Positions 51,155 through 61,184 of a DNA stretch of 64,000 nt are shown piece after piece (within the stretch, counting starts at the first letter, position 1; each line of letters opens with the position of its first letter). The DNA is taken from positions 3,410,001 to 3,474,000 of the forward strand of contig NC_009659.1 in NCBI RefSeq assembly GCF_000013625.1, written 5' to 3'. A program made the position numbers and the translations under genes. Under the pieces are notes generated by a model, which searched no databases, was not told the DNA's origin, and saw nothing but the letters and a program-made list of their open reading frames with translations. The stretch is from Janthinobacterium sp. Marseille. GTDB lineage: Bacteria > Pseudomonadota > Gammaproteobacteria > Burkholderiales > Burkholderiaceae_D.

Positions 51155-52945
51155 TCAAAACAATTCGGCATCCAGTGCCATCAAGCTGGCCGAGCCGGAG
51201 CGTGCCTGGCGGATCAGCATTGCGGTTTCCGGCAGCAGGCGCGCGAAATAGAAGCGCGCGGTGGCCAGCTTGGATTTATAGAATGGATCGCTGTCGCCCT
51301 GCTTGGCCAGGGCGATCTTCGCCATTTGTGCAAAGAAGTAGGCGTAGACCAGATGCCCTGCCACACGCAGGTAAGGTACGGCCGCCGCGCCGACTTCATC
51401 CGGATTCTGGAAAGCCTTCATGCCGATTTCCATCGTCAGCTTGGTGACCTTGTCGGCGAGATCAGCCAATGGCGTGATGAATTCGGACATCGCTTCATCG
51501 GTGCCGTTTTCTTCTATGAAAGCTTGTATCTTGGCGCCGAATTTGCGCAGCTTGGCGCCGTTATCCAACAGGATTTTACGGCCCAGCAAATCCAGCGACT
51601 GGATGGTGTTCGTACCTTCATAAATCATATTGATGCGCGAATCACGCACGTATTGCTCCATACCCCATTCGGAAATGAAGCCATGACCGCCATACACTTG
51701 CATCGCTTCTGAGGTCGAGATCCAGCCGTTATCGGTAAGGAAGGCTTTGATAATAGGTGTCAACAATGCGACTTCATCAACTGCTTCGGCGCGCACTGCT
51801 TCATCCGGATGATTCAATTCCTTATCGATTTGCAGCGCAACGTAGGAGCTGAACGCGCGACCACCTTCGGCATACGCTTTGGCAGTCAGCAGCATGCGAC
51901 GTACATCAGGATGCACAATGATGGGATCAGCTGGTTTGTCAGTCGCTTTCGGTCCGGTCAGGCTGCGCATTTGCAGGCGATCCTTAGCGTAGACCAGGGC
52001 ATTCTGATACGCCACTTCGGTCAGGCCCAGCGATTGCATGCCGACGCCAAGGCGTGCCGCATTCATCATCACGAACATCGCATTCAAGCCCTTGTTCGGT
52101 TCACCTATCAACCAGCCGGTTGCGCCATCGATATTCATCTGGCAGGTGGCATTGCCGTGGATGCCCATCTTTTCTTCGAGCGCGCCGCAGAAGATCGGAT
52201 TGCGCGCACCCAGTTTGCCAGCGGCGTCCGGCAGGAATTTAGGCACGATGAACAATGAAATCCCTTTAGTGCCTTCCGGGGCATCCGGCAAACGTGCCAG
52301 CACCAGATGCAGGATGTTGGCCGCCATATCGTGTTCGCCGGCAGAAATGAAAATCTTGCTGCCGGTAATTTTGTATGAGCCATCCGCCTGCGGTTCGGCT
52401 TTCGAACGCAGCAAGCCAAGATCGGTACCGCACTGCGCTTCGGTCAGGCACATGGTGCCGGTCCATTCTCCGGACACCAATTTCGGCAGGTAAAGTGCTT
52501 TTTGCTGTTCGGTGCCGTGTGCGTACAGGCACTCATACGCGCCGTGCGACAAACCCGGATACATGGTCCAGGCCTGGTTCGACGAGTTCAGCATTTCATA
52601 GAAGGAATTCTGCAAGACCATAGGCAAGCCCTGGCCGCCGTATTCAGGATCGCAGGTCAGCGAAGGCCAGCCGGCTGCCACGTATTGCTCGTAGGCGGCT
52701 TTGAAACCTTTGGGTGGGGTAACTTCGTGGGTGCTGGTATCCAGCTTGCAACCTTCGCGGTCGCCACTATGGTTCAGCGGGAACAGGACTTCCGAGGTGA
52801 ACTTGCCGCCTTCTTCCAGTACCTGGTTGATGATATCGGCATCGATGTCAGCATGCTTGGGTAAAACCTTCAATTCATCTGCAACATGAAGTAATTCGTG
52901 CAGCACAAATTGCATATCGCGCAACGGTGCAATGTATTGACCCAT
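51155..52945 (-). CDS. acyl-CoA dehydrogenase (long type with C-terminal domain)
   Basis: 596-residue FAD enzyme catalysing the first step of beta-oxidation. Segments: SNQAWTMYPGLSHGAYECLYAHG, TGTMCLTEAQCGTDLGLLRSKA, KITGSKIFISAGEHDMAANILHLVLARLP, and the catalytic Glu region RINMIYEGTNTIQSLDLLGRKI. The C-terminal extra domain and the N-terminal ADEL linker are those of the 600-residue family found beside FadN/FadA-type genes. First gene of the operon by direction. Confidence 0.93.
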   Translation of the reverse strand: MGQYIAPLRDMQFVLHELLHVADELKVLPKHADIDADIINQVLEEGGKFTSEVLFPLNHSGDREGCKLDTSTHEVTPPKGFKAAYEQYVAAGWPSLTCDPEYGGQGLPMVLQNSFYEMLNSSNQAWTMYPGLSHGAYECLYAHGTEQQKALYLPKLVSGEWTGTMCLTEAQCGTDLGLLRSKAEPQADGSYKITGSKIFISAGEHDMAANILHLVLARLPDAPEGTKGISLFIVPKFLPDAAGKLGARNPIFCGALEEKMGIHGNATCQMNIDGATGWLIGEPNKGLNAMFVMMNAARLGVGMQSLGLTEVAYQNALVYAKDRLQMRSLTGPKATDKPADPIIVHPDVRRMLLTAKAYAEGGRAFSSYVALQIDKELNHPDEAVRAEAVDEVALLTPIIKAFLTDNGWISTSEAMQVYGGHGFISEWGMEQYVRDSRINMIYEGTNTIQSLDLLGRKILLDNGAKLRKFGAKIQAFIEENGTDEAMSEFITPLADLADKVTKLTMEIGMKAFQNPDEVGAAAVPYLRVAGHLVYAYFFAQMAKIALAKQGDSDPFYKSKLATARFYFARLLPETAMLIRQARSGSASLMALDAELF

Positions 52946-53029
52946 AAACGTCTCCTCGCGGCTGATTTAATGATTTGCTAGTTCAATACTAGCGCATGAC
53001 GGCGATTTTGACTGCGCCCCGCCGCCATC

Positions 53030-53410
53030 TTATTGATTTGTTTTATCCAGCAAGCGGCGATCGCGCTTGGTTGGTCGACCCTTGATACCCAGGCCGGGTT
53101 CCCTGAAGAATTTGCGCTGATCGGCATCCTGCTGCCGCTGTTTCAGGCTTTGCTCGGTTTCCGCATAGAGCTTCTGCGCCATCTCGGCCGAGCCGCGCAC
53201 ATCGGACAAAGCCTGCACCACGACTTCCCATACGGTCGATCCATTATCAATTTGCAGCAGGTCACCGCATTTCACGGTGCGCGCCGGCTTGATGCGCTCC
53301 TGCTCCAGCCTGACTTTACCCTTGTCAACAGCATCGGTCGCCAGGCTTCGTGTCTTGAAGAAACGCGCAGCCCATAACCATTTATCCAAACGCACATTTT
53401 CCGTTGCCAT
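53030..53410 (-). CDS. hslR: S4-domain RNA-binding heat shock protein Hsp15
   Basis: 126-residue protein with an N-terminal S4 domain (VRLDKWLWAARFFKTRSLATDAVDKGKVRLEQERIKPARTVKCGDLLQI) and a basic C-terminal tail (GIKGRPTKRDRRLLDKTNQ), the HslR layout. Hsp15 binds stalled 50S ribosomes carrying nascent chains and recycles them. Single gene, start at ATG 53410. Confidence 0.9.
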   Translation of the reverse strand: MATENVRLDKWLWAARFFKTRSLATDAVDKGKVRLEQERIKPARTVKCGDLLQIDNGSTVWEVVVQALSDVRGSAEMAQKLYAETEQSLKQRQQDADQRKFFREPGLGIKGRPTKRDRRLLDKTNQ

Positions 53411-53623
53411 CGTGCTGCCGTACCCGTCTGTCGTAAAACACCATTGTAGCCAGCTATGAAAACAGAGGTGGCATCAGCATCAACATGGCGTGACTCGCCA
53501 TGTCAAAAAATCCCTGTTTTTACGCTCTCATGAGGTAATCTGCACATGACAAGAATAAAAATTCGGCACAGAAACGTTATCAATAATGCATTTACGCCAG
53601 CTTCCCCTGAAACGGACTGAAAA

Positions 53624-54199
53624 TTGACAACTGATACCCGCCAACTCAAAACCTGGCTTGCCGCCACCGCCCGCAAAGACGGTGAGGCCTTCCGCCAGCT
53701 CTACGATGCAACTTCGTCGAAACTGTTTGGCTTTGCGCTGCGTATATTAATCAAGCGCGAACTGGCGGAAGAAGTCATACAGGAAAGCTTTGTCAGCATC
53801 TGGAACAACGCATCCGGCTACCAGGCCGGCCTGGCCGCACCGATGACCTGGATGACAACCATAGTGCGCAACAAGGCATTCGATACCTTGCGCCGCATGG
53901 ATGGCGCAGTTGAGGTCGATGCCGATAGTTTTGACAAGGAAGTCATGGATGCATTGGAAAGTGTAGATCCGACTCCGATCGAAGCCTTGCAGATTTCAGA
54001 TGAATCCAAGGCCTTGGCACGTTGCTTCGCCAAACTGGAAAGCATGCAGCGGCAGGCGATTGCACTGGCGTTTTACCATGAACTTTCACATAGCGAAGTC
54101 GCCGCACAATTGGCACTGCCGATAGGCACCGTAAAAACCTGGGTACGACGTGGGCTGGAAAAGCTGCGCCTGTGCCTGACCAAACTGGAGGGCGTATGA
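53624..54199 (+). CDS. ECF RNA polymerase sigma factor
   Basis: 191-residue sigma-70 family ECF factor. Region 2 is FRQLYDATSSKLFGFALRILIKRELAEEVIQESFVSIWNNA...WMTTIVRNKAFDTLRR. Region 4 is CFAKLESMQRQAIALAFYHELSHSEVAAQLALPIGTVKTWVRRGLEKLR. It starts at TTG 53624; no ATG or GTG gives a complete region 2. Its stop overlaps the anti-sigma start (ATGA), as in SigK/RskA-type pairs. Confidence 0.9.
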   Translation: MTTDTRQLKTWLAATARKDGEAFRQLYDATSSKLFGFALRILIKRELAEEVIQESFVSIWNNASGYQAGLAAPMTWMTTIVRNKAFDTLRRMDGAVEVDADSFDKEVMDALESVDPTPIEALQISDESKALARCFAKLESMQRQAIALAFYHELSHSEVAAQLALPIGTVKTWVRRGLEKLRLCLTKLEGV

Positions 54200-54930
54200 G
54201 TATTCGGCAAAACGTCCGACACAATGCAACGCTGCGTGAAATGCTGGCCGCCGAATATGCGCTGGGCACACTCAAGGGTGGTGCAAGGCGGCGCCTGGAG
54301 TCATGGCTGGCAGAAGATGCCGCGCTCAAGTTCGCTGTCAGTGAATGGCAGGACAGATTGAATCCGATGTCCGAATTCGCGACCCCGGTGCAACCTTCGC
54401 CGGAAGTATGGCGCGCGATCTCGAAGCAGATAGGCTTGAAGAAAACAGAACAGCACAGCCGCAAATCTTTCTGGCTGGGCTTGCGCGAAGACCTCAGTTT
54501 CTGGCGCGGCCTGGGCATGGCGTCAACCGCCCTGGCCACTGTGCTGGTCGCCGTCTTGCTGACGCGACAACCGGAAGTCGCCCCGCCACAAGCACCGATG
54601 TTTGTCGCTACGCTGAGTAACGAACAAGCGCAACCTATCGCACTGGTTACCGGCGATGTACGCAATCAGAAGATGATCATCAAACTCATTACGCCGCAGT
54701 CTATCGCCGCCGACAAGAGCCTGGAACTGTGGGCGGTACCGAAAGAAGGTGCCCCCCGCTCACTGGGCCTGATTGCCAGCGACGGCACTGTCACCCTGCC
54801 GCTCCCGGCCAATGCTGCGCCTGACTCGATTCCCTTGCTGGCCGTCACACTGGAACCGAAAGGTGGTTCACCGGATCCGAACGGCCCGACCGGACCTATC
54901 GTCTTCAAAGGCCCATGGCTGCATATCTAG
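54196..54930 (+). CDS. anti-sigma factor, RskA/anti-sigma-K type
   Basis: 244-residue membrane protein. The ATG at 54196 overlaps the sigma stop. A cytoplasmic part with the zinc-less anti-sigma helix LREMLAAEYALGTLKGGARRRLESWLAED is followed by one membrane helix (GMASTALATVLVAVLLT, about residues 105-121) and a periplasmic RskA C-terminal domain with LELWAVPKEGAPRSLGLIASDGTVTLPLPAN and VTLEPKGGSPDPNGPTGPIVFKG. It holds the sigma factor until a signal or proteolysis releases it. The trigger is unknown. Confidence 0.9.
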   Translation: MSIRQNVRHNATLREMLAAEYALGTLKGGARRRLESWLAEDAALKFAVSEWQDRLNPMSEFATPVQPSPEVWRAISKQIGLKKTEQHSRKSFWLGLREDLSFWRGLGMASTALATVLVAVLLTRQPEVAPPQAPMFVATLSNEQAQPIALVTGDVRNQKMIIKLITPQSIAADKSLELWAVPKEGAPRSLGLIASDGTVTLPLPANAAPDSIPLLAVTLEPKGGSPDPNGPTGPIVFKGPWLHI

Positions 54931-54950
54931 CGTAAGTTGTCGTATGCCTG

Positions 54951-56360
54951 CTATTTGGGCTGCTGTACAAACAAGCGCATGAAACTCGCAATGCTGGCGG
55001 TCGCGGCAAAAGCTGCGCCCAGGCCCAGCGCCAGGGTTTCACCGTGCTGGGTCGAGATGATGAAACAGAAGGCGACCAAAGCTGCACCGGAAGCCTGCCC
55101 CAGCAAACGCGAAGTCGCAACCACGCCGCTGGCACTACCGCCGCGCTCAGGCGGCGCGCTACTCATGATGGCGCGCAGGTTAGGCGCCTGGAAGAAGCCA
55201 AAGCCGATGCCGCAGAGCGCCATGCGCCAGCAGATGCCGAACACCGATACATCGGGCGACATCAGTATCAGCGAAACCATCCCGGCCGACAGTACCGACA
55301 AGCCTACGCCACCCAGCATGCCAGGCGGATAGTGGTCGCTCAGGCGTCCGGCAATAGGCGCCATGATGCCGACCATGACCGCCCACGGCGTAATCAGGAA
55401 GCCGGTTTCTATCGCCGAACGTCCGAGTACGGTTTCGAAGTAAAACGGCAGCGAAACAAAAGCCAGGCTTTGTGCCGCAAAGGTGCATACAGCCGTCAAC
55501 GCCGACAAGGTGAATAGCGGGCGACGGAATAGATCGACGGGCAGCATCGGTGCAGCATGGCCTTTTTGTCGCCGCAATAAAAGAATGAAAAAGACCAAAG
55601 CGCCAAACAATTCCAGCGCCACGGTTTTCGCATCACTCAGATGCGCACCTTCGCCTATGGCGAGGATCAACAAACCGAAACCACCGGCGTTGTAAATTGC
55701 AGTCAGGGCATCGAATTTATGCGTCGCACGTTTGGTATGCGGCAATACCTTACGCGCCAGGAAATAGGCAAACAAACCGAGCGGCACATTGATGGCGAAC
55801 AGCCAGGGCCAGGACCAGACTGAAAGGATCAGCGAAGCGGTCGTCGGACCGACGGCAAAGGCCACCGCCACCACCAGCGCATTGGTACCCAGGCCGCGGC
55901 CCAGCATGCGCGCCGGATAAATCGAGCGCAGCAAGGCAGTATTGACACCCATAATCGCACTGGCGCCCACCCCCTGGAAGAAGCGTGCGATCACCAAAGT
56001 AGGCAGGGACCAGGCATAGGCACAGGCAAGGGACGCAGCTGTAAACAAAAGCAGGCCGAAGATCGCAATACGGCGATAGCCAAGGATTTCACCAAGCGCC
56101 GCGAACGGCAGCAAGGTTGCCACCATCGCCAGTTGGTAGATATTCACGATCCAGACGGAATCGGCAGGCGTGGCATTGAGTTGCATCGCCATGGCCGGCA
56201 AGGCGGTATTTGCAATCGCGGTATCCAGCGAAGCCATGCCGACACCAATGGCGACCGAGACGATGGCCCAGCGCCTCTCATTCTCCGGCAGCCCATCCTG
56301 TTCCAATACTTCGTGATTTACCACCGCGCCACTCTGCCTGGACATATCGCTCGAACCCAT
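54951..56360 (-). CDS. MFS multidrug exporter, DHA2 (EmrB/QacA) family
   Basis: 469-residue inner-membrane transporter with about 14 helices. Motifs: MASLDTAIANTALPAMAMQLNATPADSVWIVNIYQLAMVATLLPFAALGEILGYRR, which contains the DHA2 signature region, then FFQGVGASAIMGVNTALLRSIYP and FAVGPTTASLILSVWSWPWLFAINVPLGLFAYF (antiporter motif C-like). It probably exports toxic organic compounds. It is convergent with the sigma/anti-sigma genes and stands alone. Confidence 0.92.
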   Translation of the reverse strand: MGSSDMSRQSGAVVNHEVLEQDGLPENERRWAIVSVAIGVGMASLDTAIANTALPAMAMQLNATPADSVWIVNIYQLAMVATLLPFAALGEILGYRRIAIFGLLLFTAASLACAYAWSLPTLVIARFFQGVGASAIMGVNTALLRSIYPARMLGRGLGTNALVVAVAFAVGPTTASLILSVWSWPWLFAINVPLGLFAYFLARKVLPHTKRATHKFDALTAIYNAGGFGLLILAIGEGAHLSDAKTVALELFGALVFFILLLRRQKGHAAPMLPVDLFRRPLFTLSALTAVCTFAAQSLAFVSLPFYFETVLGRSAIETGFLITPWAVMVGIMAPIAGRLSDHYPPGMLGGVGLSVLSAGMVSLILMSPDVSVFGICWRMALCGIGFGFFQAPNLRAIMSSAPPERGGSASGVVATSRLLGQASGAALVAFCFIISTQHGETLALGLGAAFAATASIASFMRLFVQQPK

Positions 56361-56545
56361 TAATCGGAAGTTTAAATAATTGTGGCGCCGATAACATTGA
56401 TCATATATTCAATGTATATCAGCGCCATTTAACAGTGGCTAGTGTAAATCTATTTTGAAATACGCGTTGGCGACGCCCTGGAAATGCCGTCTATAGACGG
56501 TGGAAGGCGCGATTGTGCCCGCAGGAGTGCCGGAGATGGAAGCGA

Positions 56546-57712
56546 CTACTCGTTCGATTTACCCCAGGTCATCACACGCATCAGGTTCTTGTAGATGAAA
56601 TAAGAGAAGCGGTAAAAGATGCGTTTGTACAAAGGAATGTTGGCGTACTCTTCCCAGTTCATCACCACGCCATCGGCAATGCCCTGTTCGATATGCACAC
56701 GCAGTTTTTGCGCGAACTCGGTATCGAGCACCACCACATTCGCTTCCTGGTTCAGGAACAGGCTGAAGCCATCGCAATTGCTGGAACCCACTGTCGCCCA
56801 GGTGTCATCGATTACGGCGACCTTGCCATGCAAATGCGTCTTTCGGTATTCGACGATCTTGACGCCGGCTTTCAGCAAGCGACGATAAAAGGAACGTGCG
56901 ACCACGTCCTGGAAGCGATAGTGACCAATACCCAGCAGCAGTGTCACATCGACGCCGCGCATCGCGGCTTGTGCGAGACCGTTGCGCAATTTGCGTCCGG
57001 GTGCAAAGTAGGGATTTGCCAGCAGGGCCGAATGACGTGCGGTACCCAATGCCTTCAGATAAGCAGCTTGTATCGTGCGCCGATGCCGCAGATTATCGCG
57101 CATGACCAGGCCGGCAATCATGGGGCCGCGTGCATCACTCGGTTTATTCTGGCGCAACTCCTTGAAGGTAGCCCAGCGTGTACGCAAACTGAGGCTGCCG
57201 AGGCGCGCCCAGTGTACGGCCACTTCCCAATGGATAGTCGCCACCAATGGGCCGGTCACGCGCACCGCAAAATCCCAGCGCGGCGCCGGCAAGGCGATAT
57301 TCACATCGCCATCGTCATGCATATCGTCGACGATGTTCAAACCGCCGAGAAAGGCTTCCACGCGATCAACCACGCACACCTTGCGATGCATGCGGGCGAT
57401 GCCGCGTATGAAGAGAGGATTGAAGCTGCGATGCACGACACCGTGCTTTTCAAATTCCCTGTGCAGCAAGGCAGATTCTTTATTGCCGGTACCCAGCCAA
57501 TCGGTCAGTACATTCACGATCACACCGCGTTGTGCGGCACGTATCAACGCTTCCTTGATCAGGTGCGAGGTCGCGTCGTCGGCGAAAATATAAGTCTCGA
57601 GATAGATTTCCTGATTGGCCTTGTCGAAAGCCTCGATCAGCGCCGGGAAGTATTCGCCGCCACAGTGCAGGAGCTGGATATCGTTATTGCCTGTGAAGCT
57701 GACTGAACGCAT
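56546..57712 (-). CDS. clsB: cardiolipin synthase B (phospholipase D family)
   Basis: 388-residue phospholipase D-superfamily enzyme with two HKD motifs: ARMHRKVCVVD (about residue 107) and THLHGKVAVID (about residue 290). It makes cardiolipin or phosphatidylglycerol by transphosphatidylation. The N-terminus NNDIQLLHCGGEYFPALIEAFDKANQEIYLETYIFADD fits ClsB (no N-terminal membrane helices, unlike ClsA). The following exonuclease-type gene is its usual neighbour (ybhP in E. coli). Confidence 0.9.
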   Translation of the reverse strand: MRSVSFTGNNDIQLLHCGGEYFPALIEAFDKANQEIYLETYIFADDATSHLIKEALIRAAQRGVIVNVLTDWLGTGNKESALLHREFEKHGVVHRSFNPLFIRGIARMHRKVCVVDRVEAFLGGLNIVDDMHDDGDVNIALPAPRWDFAVRVTGPLVATIHWEVAVHWARLGSLSLRTRWATFKELRQNKPSDARGPMIAGLVMRDNLRHRRTIQAAYLKALGTARHSALLANPYFAPGRKLRNGLAQAAMRGVDVTLLLGIGHYRFQDVVARSFYRRLLKAGVKIVEYRKTHLHGKVAVIDDTWATVGSSNCDGFSLFLNQEANVVVLDTEFAQKLRVHIEQGIADGVVMNWEEYANIPLYKRIFYRFSYFIYKNLMRVMTWGKSNE

Positions 57713-57859
57713 GCGGGGATGCCTTGCTTTGAATGATTGGTCGTAAAGCCGGCTGCAATACAGGTAGGGATATGCAAACCCGCCCGTGCCAGCTGTTTTA
57801 TAAGTGCGTTACTGAATACACGCACCCGCCGCTCTCTCGACGGCCTGTCAAACCATATG

Positions 57860-58654
57860 CTATTTCAAGCGCAGGGTGGCAACCAAAGGCGCGTGATCAG
57901 ACAGCTTCGCCCAGATCGCTCCATGCAAGACTTCCGCTGATTCTACTTTGAAACCACGCACATAAATCCGGTCCAGCCGTAAAAATGGCATGGCGGCCGG
58001 GAAAGTACGTGCCGGTTGTATTTTCGGGCCGCGACCGGCCAATTGCCGGATATAGGTGCCGAAGCCGCGTTTTACGAGGTTTTCGTCATAGACCTCATGC
58101 ACACCGAGCCGTGCACGCAGTTCGTCACTCAGGTCATTACTCCAGTCATTGAAGTCACCGGCAATGATCAGCGGCTCATCCTTTTGTGCGGAGCTGGTAA
58201 CGGCTTCGATCAAGGCTTCGGTCTGGCGTTTACGGCTGCCGGCAAACAAACCCAGATGGATGACGAAACAATGTACTTCCGCTTCCGGTGCACGCACCAC
58301 GCAATGCAGGATGCCGCGCGATTCGTATTTGTGGTCGGAGATGTTTTGATTGCGTGAGGACAGGATCGGATAGCAGCTCAGCAAGGCATTACCGTGATGG
58401 CCGTGGTCGTACACTGCATTCATGCCGTAAGCGCATTCGTGCGAATCACCGGCAAGGAAATCCTGCTGTGACAATTCCGGCCAGTCGGTTGCATGTTTCA
58501 ACGCATGGAGATCATGCCGCCCCTGCACTTCCTGCAGGAAGAGCACATCAGACTTCATGCTGTTGATCGCCTGCTTGAGTGCGTGTATGCGCGGGCGACT
58601 GCCGAATGAGGACACGCCCTTATGGATGTTGTACGTCGTAATGCGTAATTGCAT
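57860..58654 (-). CDS. endonuclease/exonuclease/phosphatase family protein, YbhP-like
   Basis: 264-residue EEP-fold hydrolase: TYNIHKGVSSFG (first Asn), FLQEVQGRHD (metal Glu), FVIHLGLFAGSRKRQ, ILxGDFNDW-type motif IIAGDFNDWSN, and LSDHAPLVATLRL at the end (Asp-His pair). All core catalytic motifs are present. E. coli has the homologous ybhP beside clsB, and the same arrangement here (148 bp before clsB, same strand) supports a lipid- or envelope-related phosphodiesterase role. Confidence 0.9.
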   Translation of the reverse strand: MQLRITTYNIHKGVSSFGSRPRIHALKQAINSMKSDVLFLQEVQGRHDLHALKHATDWPELSQQDFLAGDSHECAYGMNAVYDHGHHGNALLSCYPILSSRNQNISDHKYESRGILHCVVRAPEAEVHCFVIHLGLFAGSRKRQTEALIEAVTSSAQKDEPLIIAGDFNDWSNDLSDELRARLGVHEVYDENLVKRGFGTYIRQLAGRGPKIQPARTFPAAMPFLRLDRIYVRGFKVESAEVLHGAIWAKLSDHAPLVATLRLK

Positions 58655-58723
58655 GCTGTTGTATGGCCTAAGTCTTAAACGAAAGATAAAAACCGAAACC
58701 CGTCAGATGAAACGATATCCGTA

Positions 58724-59224
58724 TCAAATCTTCATATGCATGGGGAGCTGCAAAATCGCTTCGGCATTTGACGAAGAAAAACACTTGTCAGCAGCCTCTC
58801 GGTGCGGCAACCAGATAAAGTTCAGGTGCTCGCGCGGAGCCAGCACTATCGGTATTTCGCGCGGAACACGCAAACCGAAGACATGCTCGGTATTGCGCGT
58901 CACGCCCGGGGCATAACGATGGCGCCACACTGGATAGATGTCGTAAACGTTGGAAAGTTGCCAGTCCTGTAAATTTTCCAGCGGAACACTGGCGAATTCT
59001 GTACTTGCCGGCGCAGGTTCAGATAAATTCTGTACAACAATTCCGGTTTCCTCCGCCACTTCTCTGACAGCGGTTTCCAGCAAGAGTTCGTCCACCACAT
59101 CCTTGGAACCGGTGACCGATTGCCAGAAACCGGGCCGGTCGGCGCGTTCTATCAGCAATACCTCCATTTCGGCGGTATGGATGACAACCAGGACGGATTC
59201 GGGGATTTTGTATTGCACAGTCAT
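58724..59224 (-). CDS. nudB: dihydroneopterin triphosphate diphosphatase, Nudix family
   Basis: 166-residue Nudix hydrolase that removes pyrophosphate from dihydroneopterin triphosphate in folate synthesis. The Nudix box is GSKDVVDELLLETAVREVAEETGI (G-x5-E-x7-REVxEExGI pattern; D takes the place of E at the first position). N-terminus YKIPESVLVVIHTAEMEVLLIERADRPGFWQSVTGSKD and HVFGLRVPREIPIVLAPREHLNFIWLPHREA match NudB. It lies downstream of aspS, the common nudB neighbourhood in gammaproteobacteria and betaproteobacteria. Confidence 0.9.
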   Translation of the reverse strand: MTVQYKIPESVLVVIHTAEMEVLLIERADRPGFWQSVTGSKDVVDELLLETAVREVAEETGIVVQNLSEPAPASTEFASVPLENLQDWQLSNVYDIYPVWRHRYAPGVTRNTEHVFGLRVPREIPIVLAPREHLNFIWLPHREAADKCFSSSNAEAILQLPMHMKI

Positions 59225-59274
59225 TGCAGATTGTTTCTTTCTGACCGCAAACGATAGGAAATAAATAGATGCAA

Positions 59275-59300
59275 AAAAGGCGCGGAATTCCGCGCCTTTT
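59275..59300 (-). terminator. terminator downstream of aspS
   Basis: A perfect 26-bp palindrome of two arms, AAAAGGCGCGGAA and TTCCGCGCCTTTT, 22 bp after the aspS stop. It has a T-run in either direction, so nudB is likely to have its own promoter. Confidence 0.88.
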
Positions 59301-59321
59301 TATTATGCCGCAAAAACGTGA

Positions 59322-61127
59322 TTACGCTTTGACCGCAGGTTCTACATTGCGCAGGCGGATATGCAATTCGCGCAATTGCTTTTCGTCCACTTCCGACGGC
59401 GCTTGTGTTAACAGGCATTGCGCACGCTGGGTTTTCGGGAAAGCGATTACGTCACGGATCGATTCTGCACCGGTCATCATGGTGACGATACGATCCAGGC
59501 CGAAAGCCAGGCCGCCATGCGGAGGTGCACCGTATTGCAATGCATCGAGCAGGAAGCCGAATTTCAGTTGCGCTTCTTCGGCACCGATCTTCAGTGCACG
59601 GAATACCTTGCTTTGTACATCAGCACGGTGGATACGGACCGAACCGCCGCCCAGTTCCCAGCCGTTCAAGACCATATCGTAGGCTTTGGCGATACATTTG
59701 CCCGGATCGGTTTCCATCAAATCTTCGTGGCCGTCTTTTGGCGCAGTGAATGGATGATGGGTAGCCGACCAGCGCTGGTTTTCTTCGTCGAATTCGAACA
59801 TAGGGAAATCGACAACCCACAATGGACGCCATTCGTCGTCGAACAAACCGCTCTTCTTGCCGAAGTCGCTGTGACCGACTTTGACGCGCAGTGCGCCGAT
59901 TGCATCGTTGACTACTTTCGCCTTGTCGGCACCGAAGAAAATCAGGTCGCCGTCTTCTGCACCCGTTGCTTCAATGATTTTTGCCAATGCTTCGTCATGG
60001 ATGTTTTTAACGATAGGCGATTGCAAGCCGTCACGACCTTTGGCTTTTTCATTGACCTTGATGTAAGCCAGGCCTTTCGCGCCGTAAATAGCGACGAACT
60101 GGGTGTAGGCATCGATCTCGGAACGTGGCATCGCGCCGCCGCCCGGAACGCGCAAACCGACTACGCGGCCGCCTTCCATATTGGCTGCACCGGAGAAGAC
60201 CTTGAATTCAACATCTTTCATGATGGAAGTCAGGTCGGTGAATGCGAGCTTGACGCGCATATCCGGCTTGTCGGAGCCATACAGGCCCATCGCTGTAGCG
60301 TAATCCATCACAGGGAATGGGTTAGGCAAATCGACATTGAGTGCGTTCTTGAAGACCAGGCGGATCATGCCTTCAAACAGGTCACGGATTTCCTGTTCGT
60401 TCATGAACGAAGTTTCACAATCGATCTGGGTAAATTCAGGCTGGCGATCAGCACGCAAATCTTCGTCGCGGAAGCATTTGGTGATTTGGTAGTAACGATC
60501 GAAGTTGGCAACCATCAGCAATTGTTTGAACAATTGCGGCGATTGCGGCAAAGCGAAGAAGTGACCGGCGTTGACACGTGATGGCACCAGGTAATCGCGT
60601 GCGCCTTCCGGGGTCGACTTGGTCAGCATCGGTGTTTCGATATCGATAAAGCCTTGCGCGTCGAGGAATTTACGCACTTCCATCGTGACCTTGTAACGCA
60701 GGCGCAGATTGTTTTGCATTTGCGGACGACGCAGGTCCAGCACGCGATGTGTCAGGCGTGTGGTTTCCGACAGGTTGTCATCATCCAGCTGGAACGGTGG
60801 CGTGACCGAAGCGTTCAAGACTTCGAGTTCATGCGCCAGCACTTCGATCTTGCCCGAAGTCAGGTTGCTGTTGCTGGTGCCTTCCGGACGGCTACGTACG
60901 ACACCGGTGATACGCAGGCAGAATTCATTACGTACGGCTTCAGCCGCCTTGAATACATCGACGCGATCCGGATCGCATACAACTTGCACCAGGCCTTCGC
61001 GATCGCGCAGGTCGATGAAGATAACGCCGCCGTGGTCACGACGACGATGTACCCAGCCGCACAGGCTGACGGTTTGGTCAAGCAGCGCTTCAGAAGTAAG
61101 GCCGCAGTAATGAGTTCGCATTGACAT
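59322..61127 (-). CDS. aspS: aspartyl-tRNA synthetase
   Basis: 601-residue class II synthetase of the bacterial type. The N-terminal anticodon-binding OB fold ([33 protein letters not shown]) is followed by the motif 2 region [30 protein letters not shown], the bacterial GAD insertion domain ([26 protein letters not shown]), and motif 3 [27 protein letters not shown]. In organisms with GatCAB it may be the non-discriminating form; that cannot be told here. Confidence 0.96.
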   Translation of the reverse strand: MSMRTHYCGLTSEALLDQTVSLCGWVHRRRDHGGVIFIDLRDREGLVQVVCDPDRVDVFKAAEAVRNEFCLRITGVVRSRPEGTSNSNLTSGKIEVLAHELEVLNASVTPPFQLDDDNLSETTRLTHRVLDLRRPQMQNNLRLRYKVTMEVRKFLDAQGFIDIETPMLTKSTPEGARDYLVPSRVNAGHFFALPQSPQLFKQLLMVANFDRYYQITKCFRDEDLRADRQPEFTQIDCETSFMNEQEIRDLFEGMIRLVFKNALNVDLPNPFPVMDYATAMGLYGSDKPDMRVKLAFTDLTSIMKDVEFKVFSGAANMEGGRVVGLRVPGGGAMPRSEIDAYTQFVAIYGAKGLAYIKVNEKAKGRDGLQSPIVKNIHDEALAKIIEATGAEDGDLIFFGADKAKVVNDAIGALRVKVGHSDFGKKSGLFDDEWRPLWVVDFPMFEFDEENQRWSATHHPFTAPKDGHEDLMETDPGKCIAKAYDMVLNGWELGGGSVRIHRADVQSKVFRALKIGAEEAQLKFGFLLDALQYGAPPHGGLAFGLDRIVTMMTGAESIRDVIAFPKTQRAQCLLTQAPSEVDEKQLRELHIRLRNVEPAVKA

Positions 61128-61184
61128 AGTGAATTTCCAGTTTCAGGTTCTTTTGATTCAATCGCTGTAGTACGCGATCGTTAA

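Noticed and set aside
56513..57706. 397-codon open frame on the plus strand
   Set aside because: Exactly opposite clsB, whose two HKD motifs prove the minus-strand reading.
59418..60581. 387-codon open frame on the plus strand
   Set aside because: Lies wholly opposite aspS; no ribosome site or family motif. A shadow of a GC-rich conserved gene.
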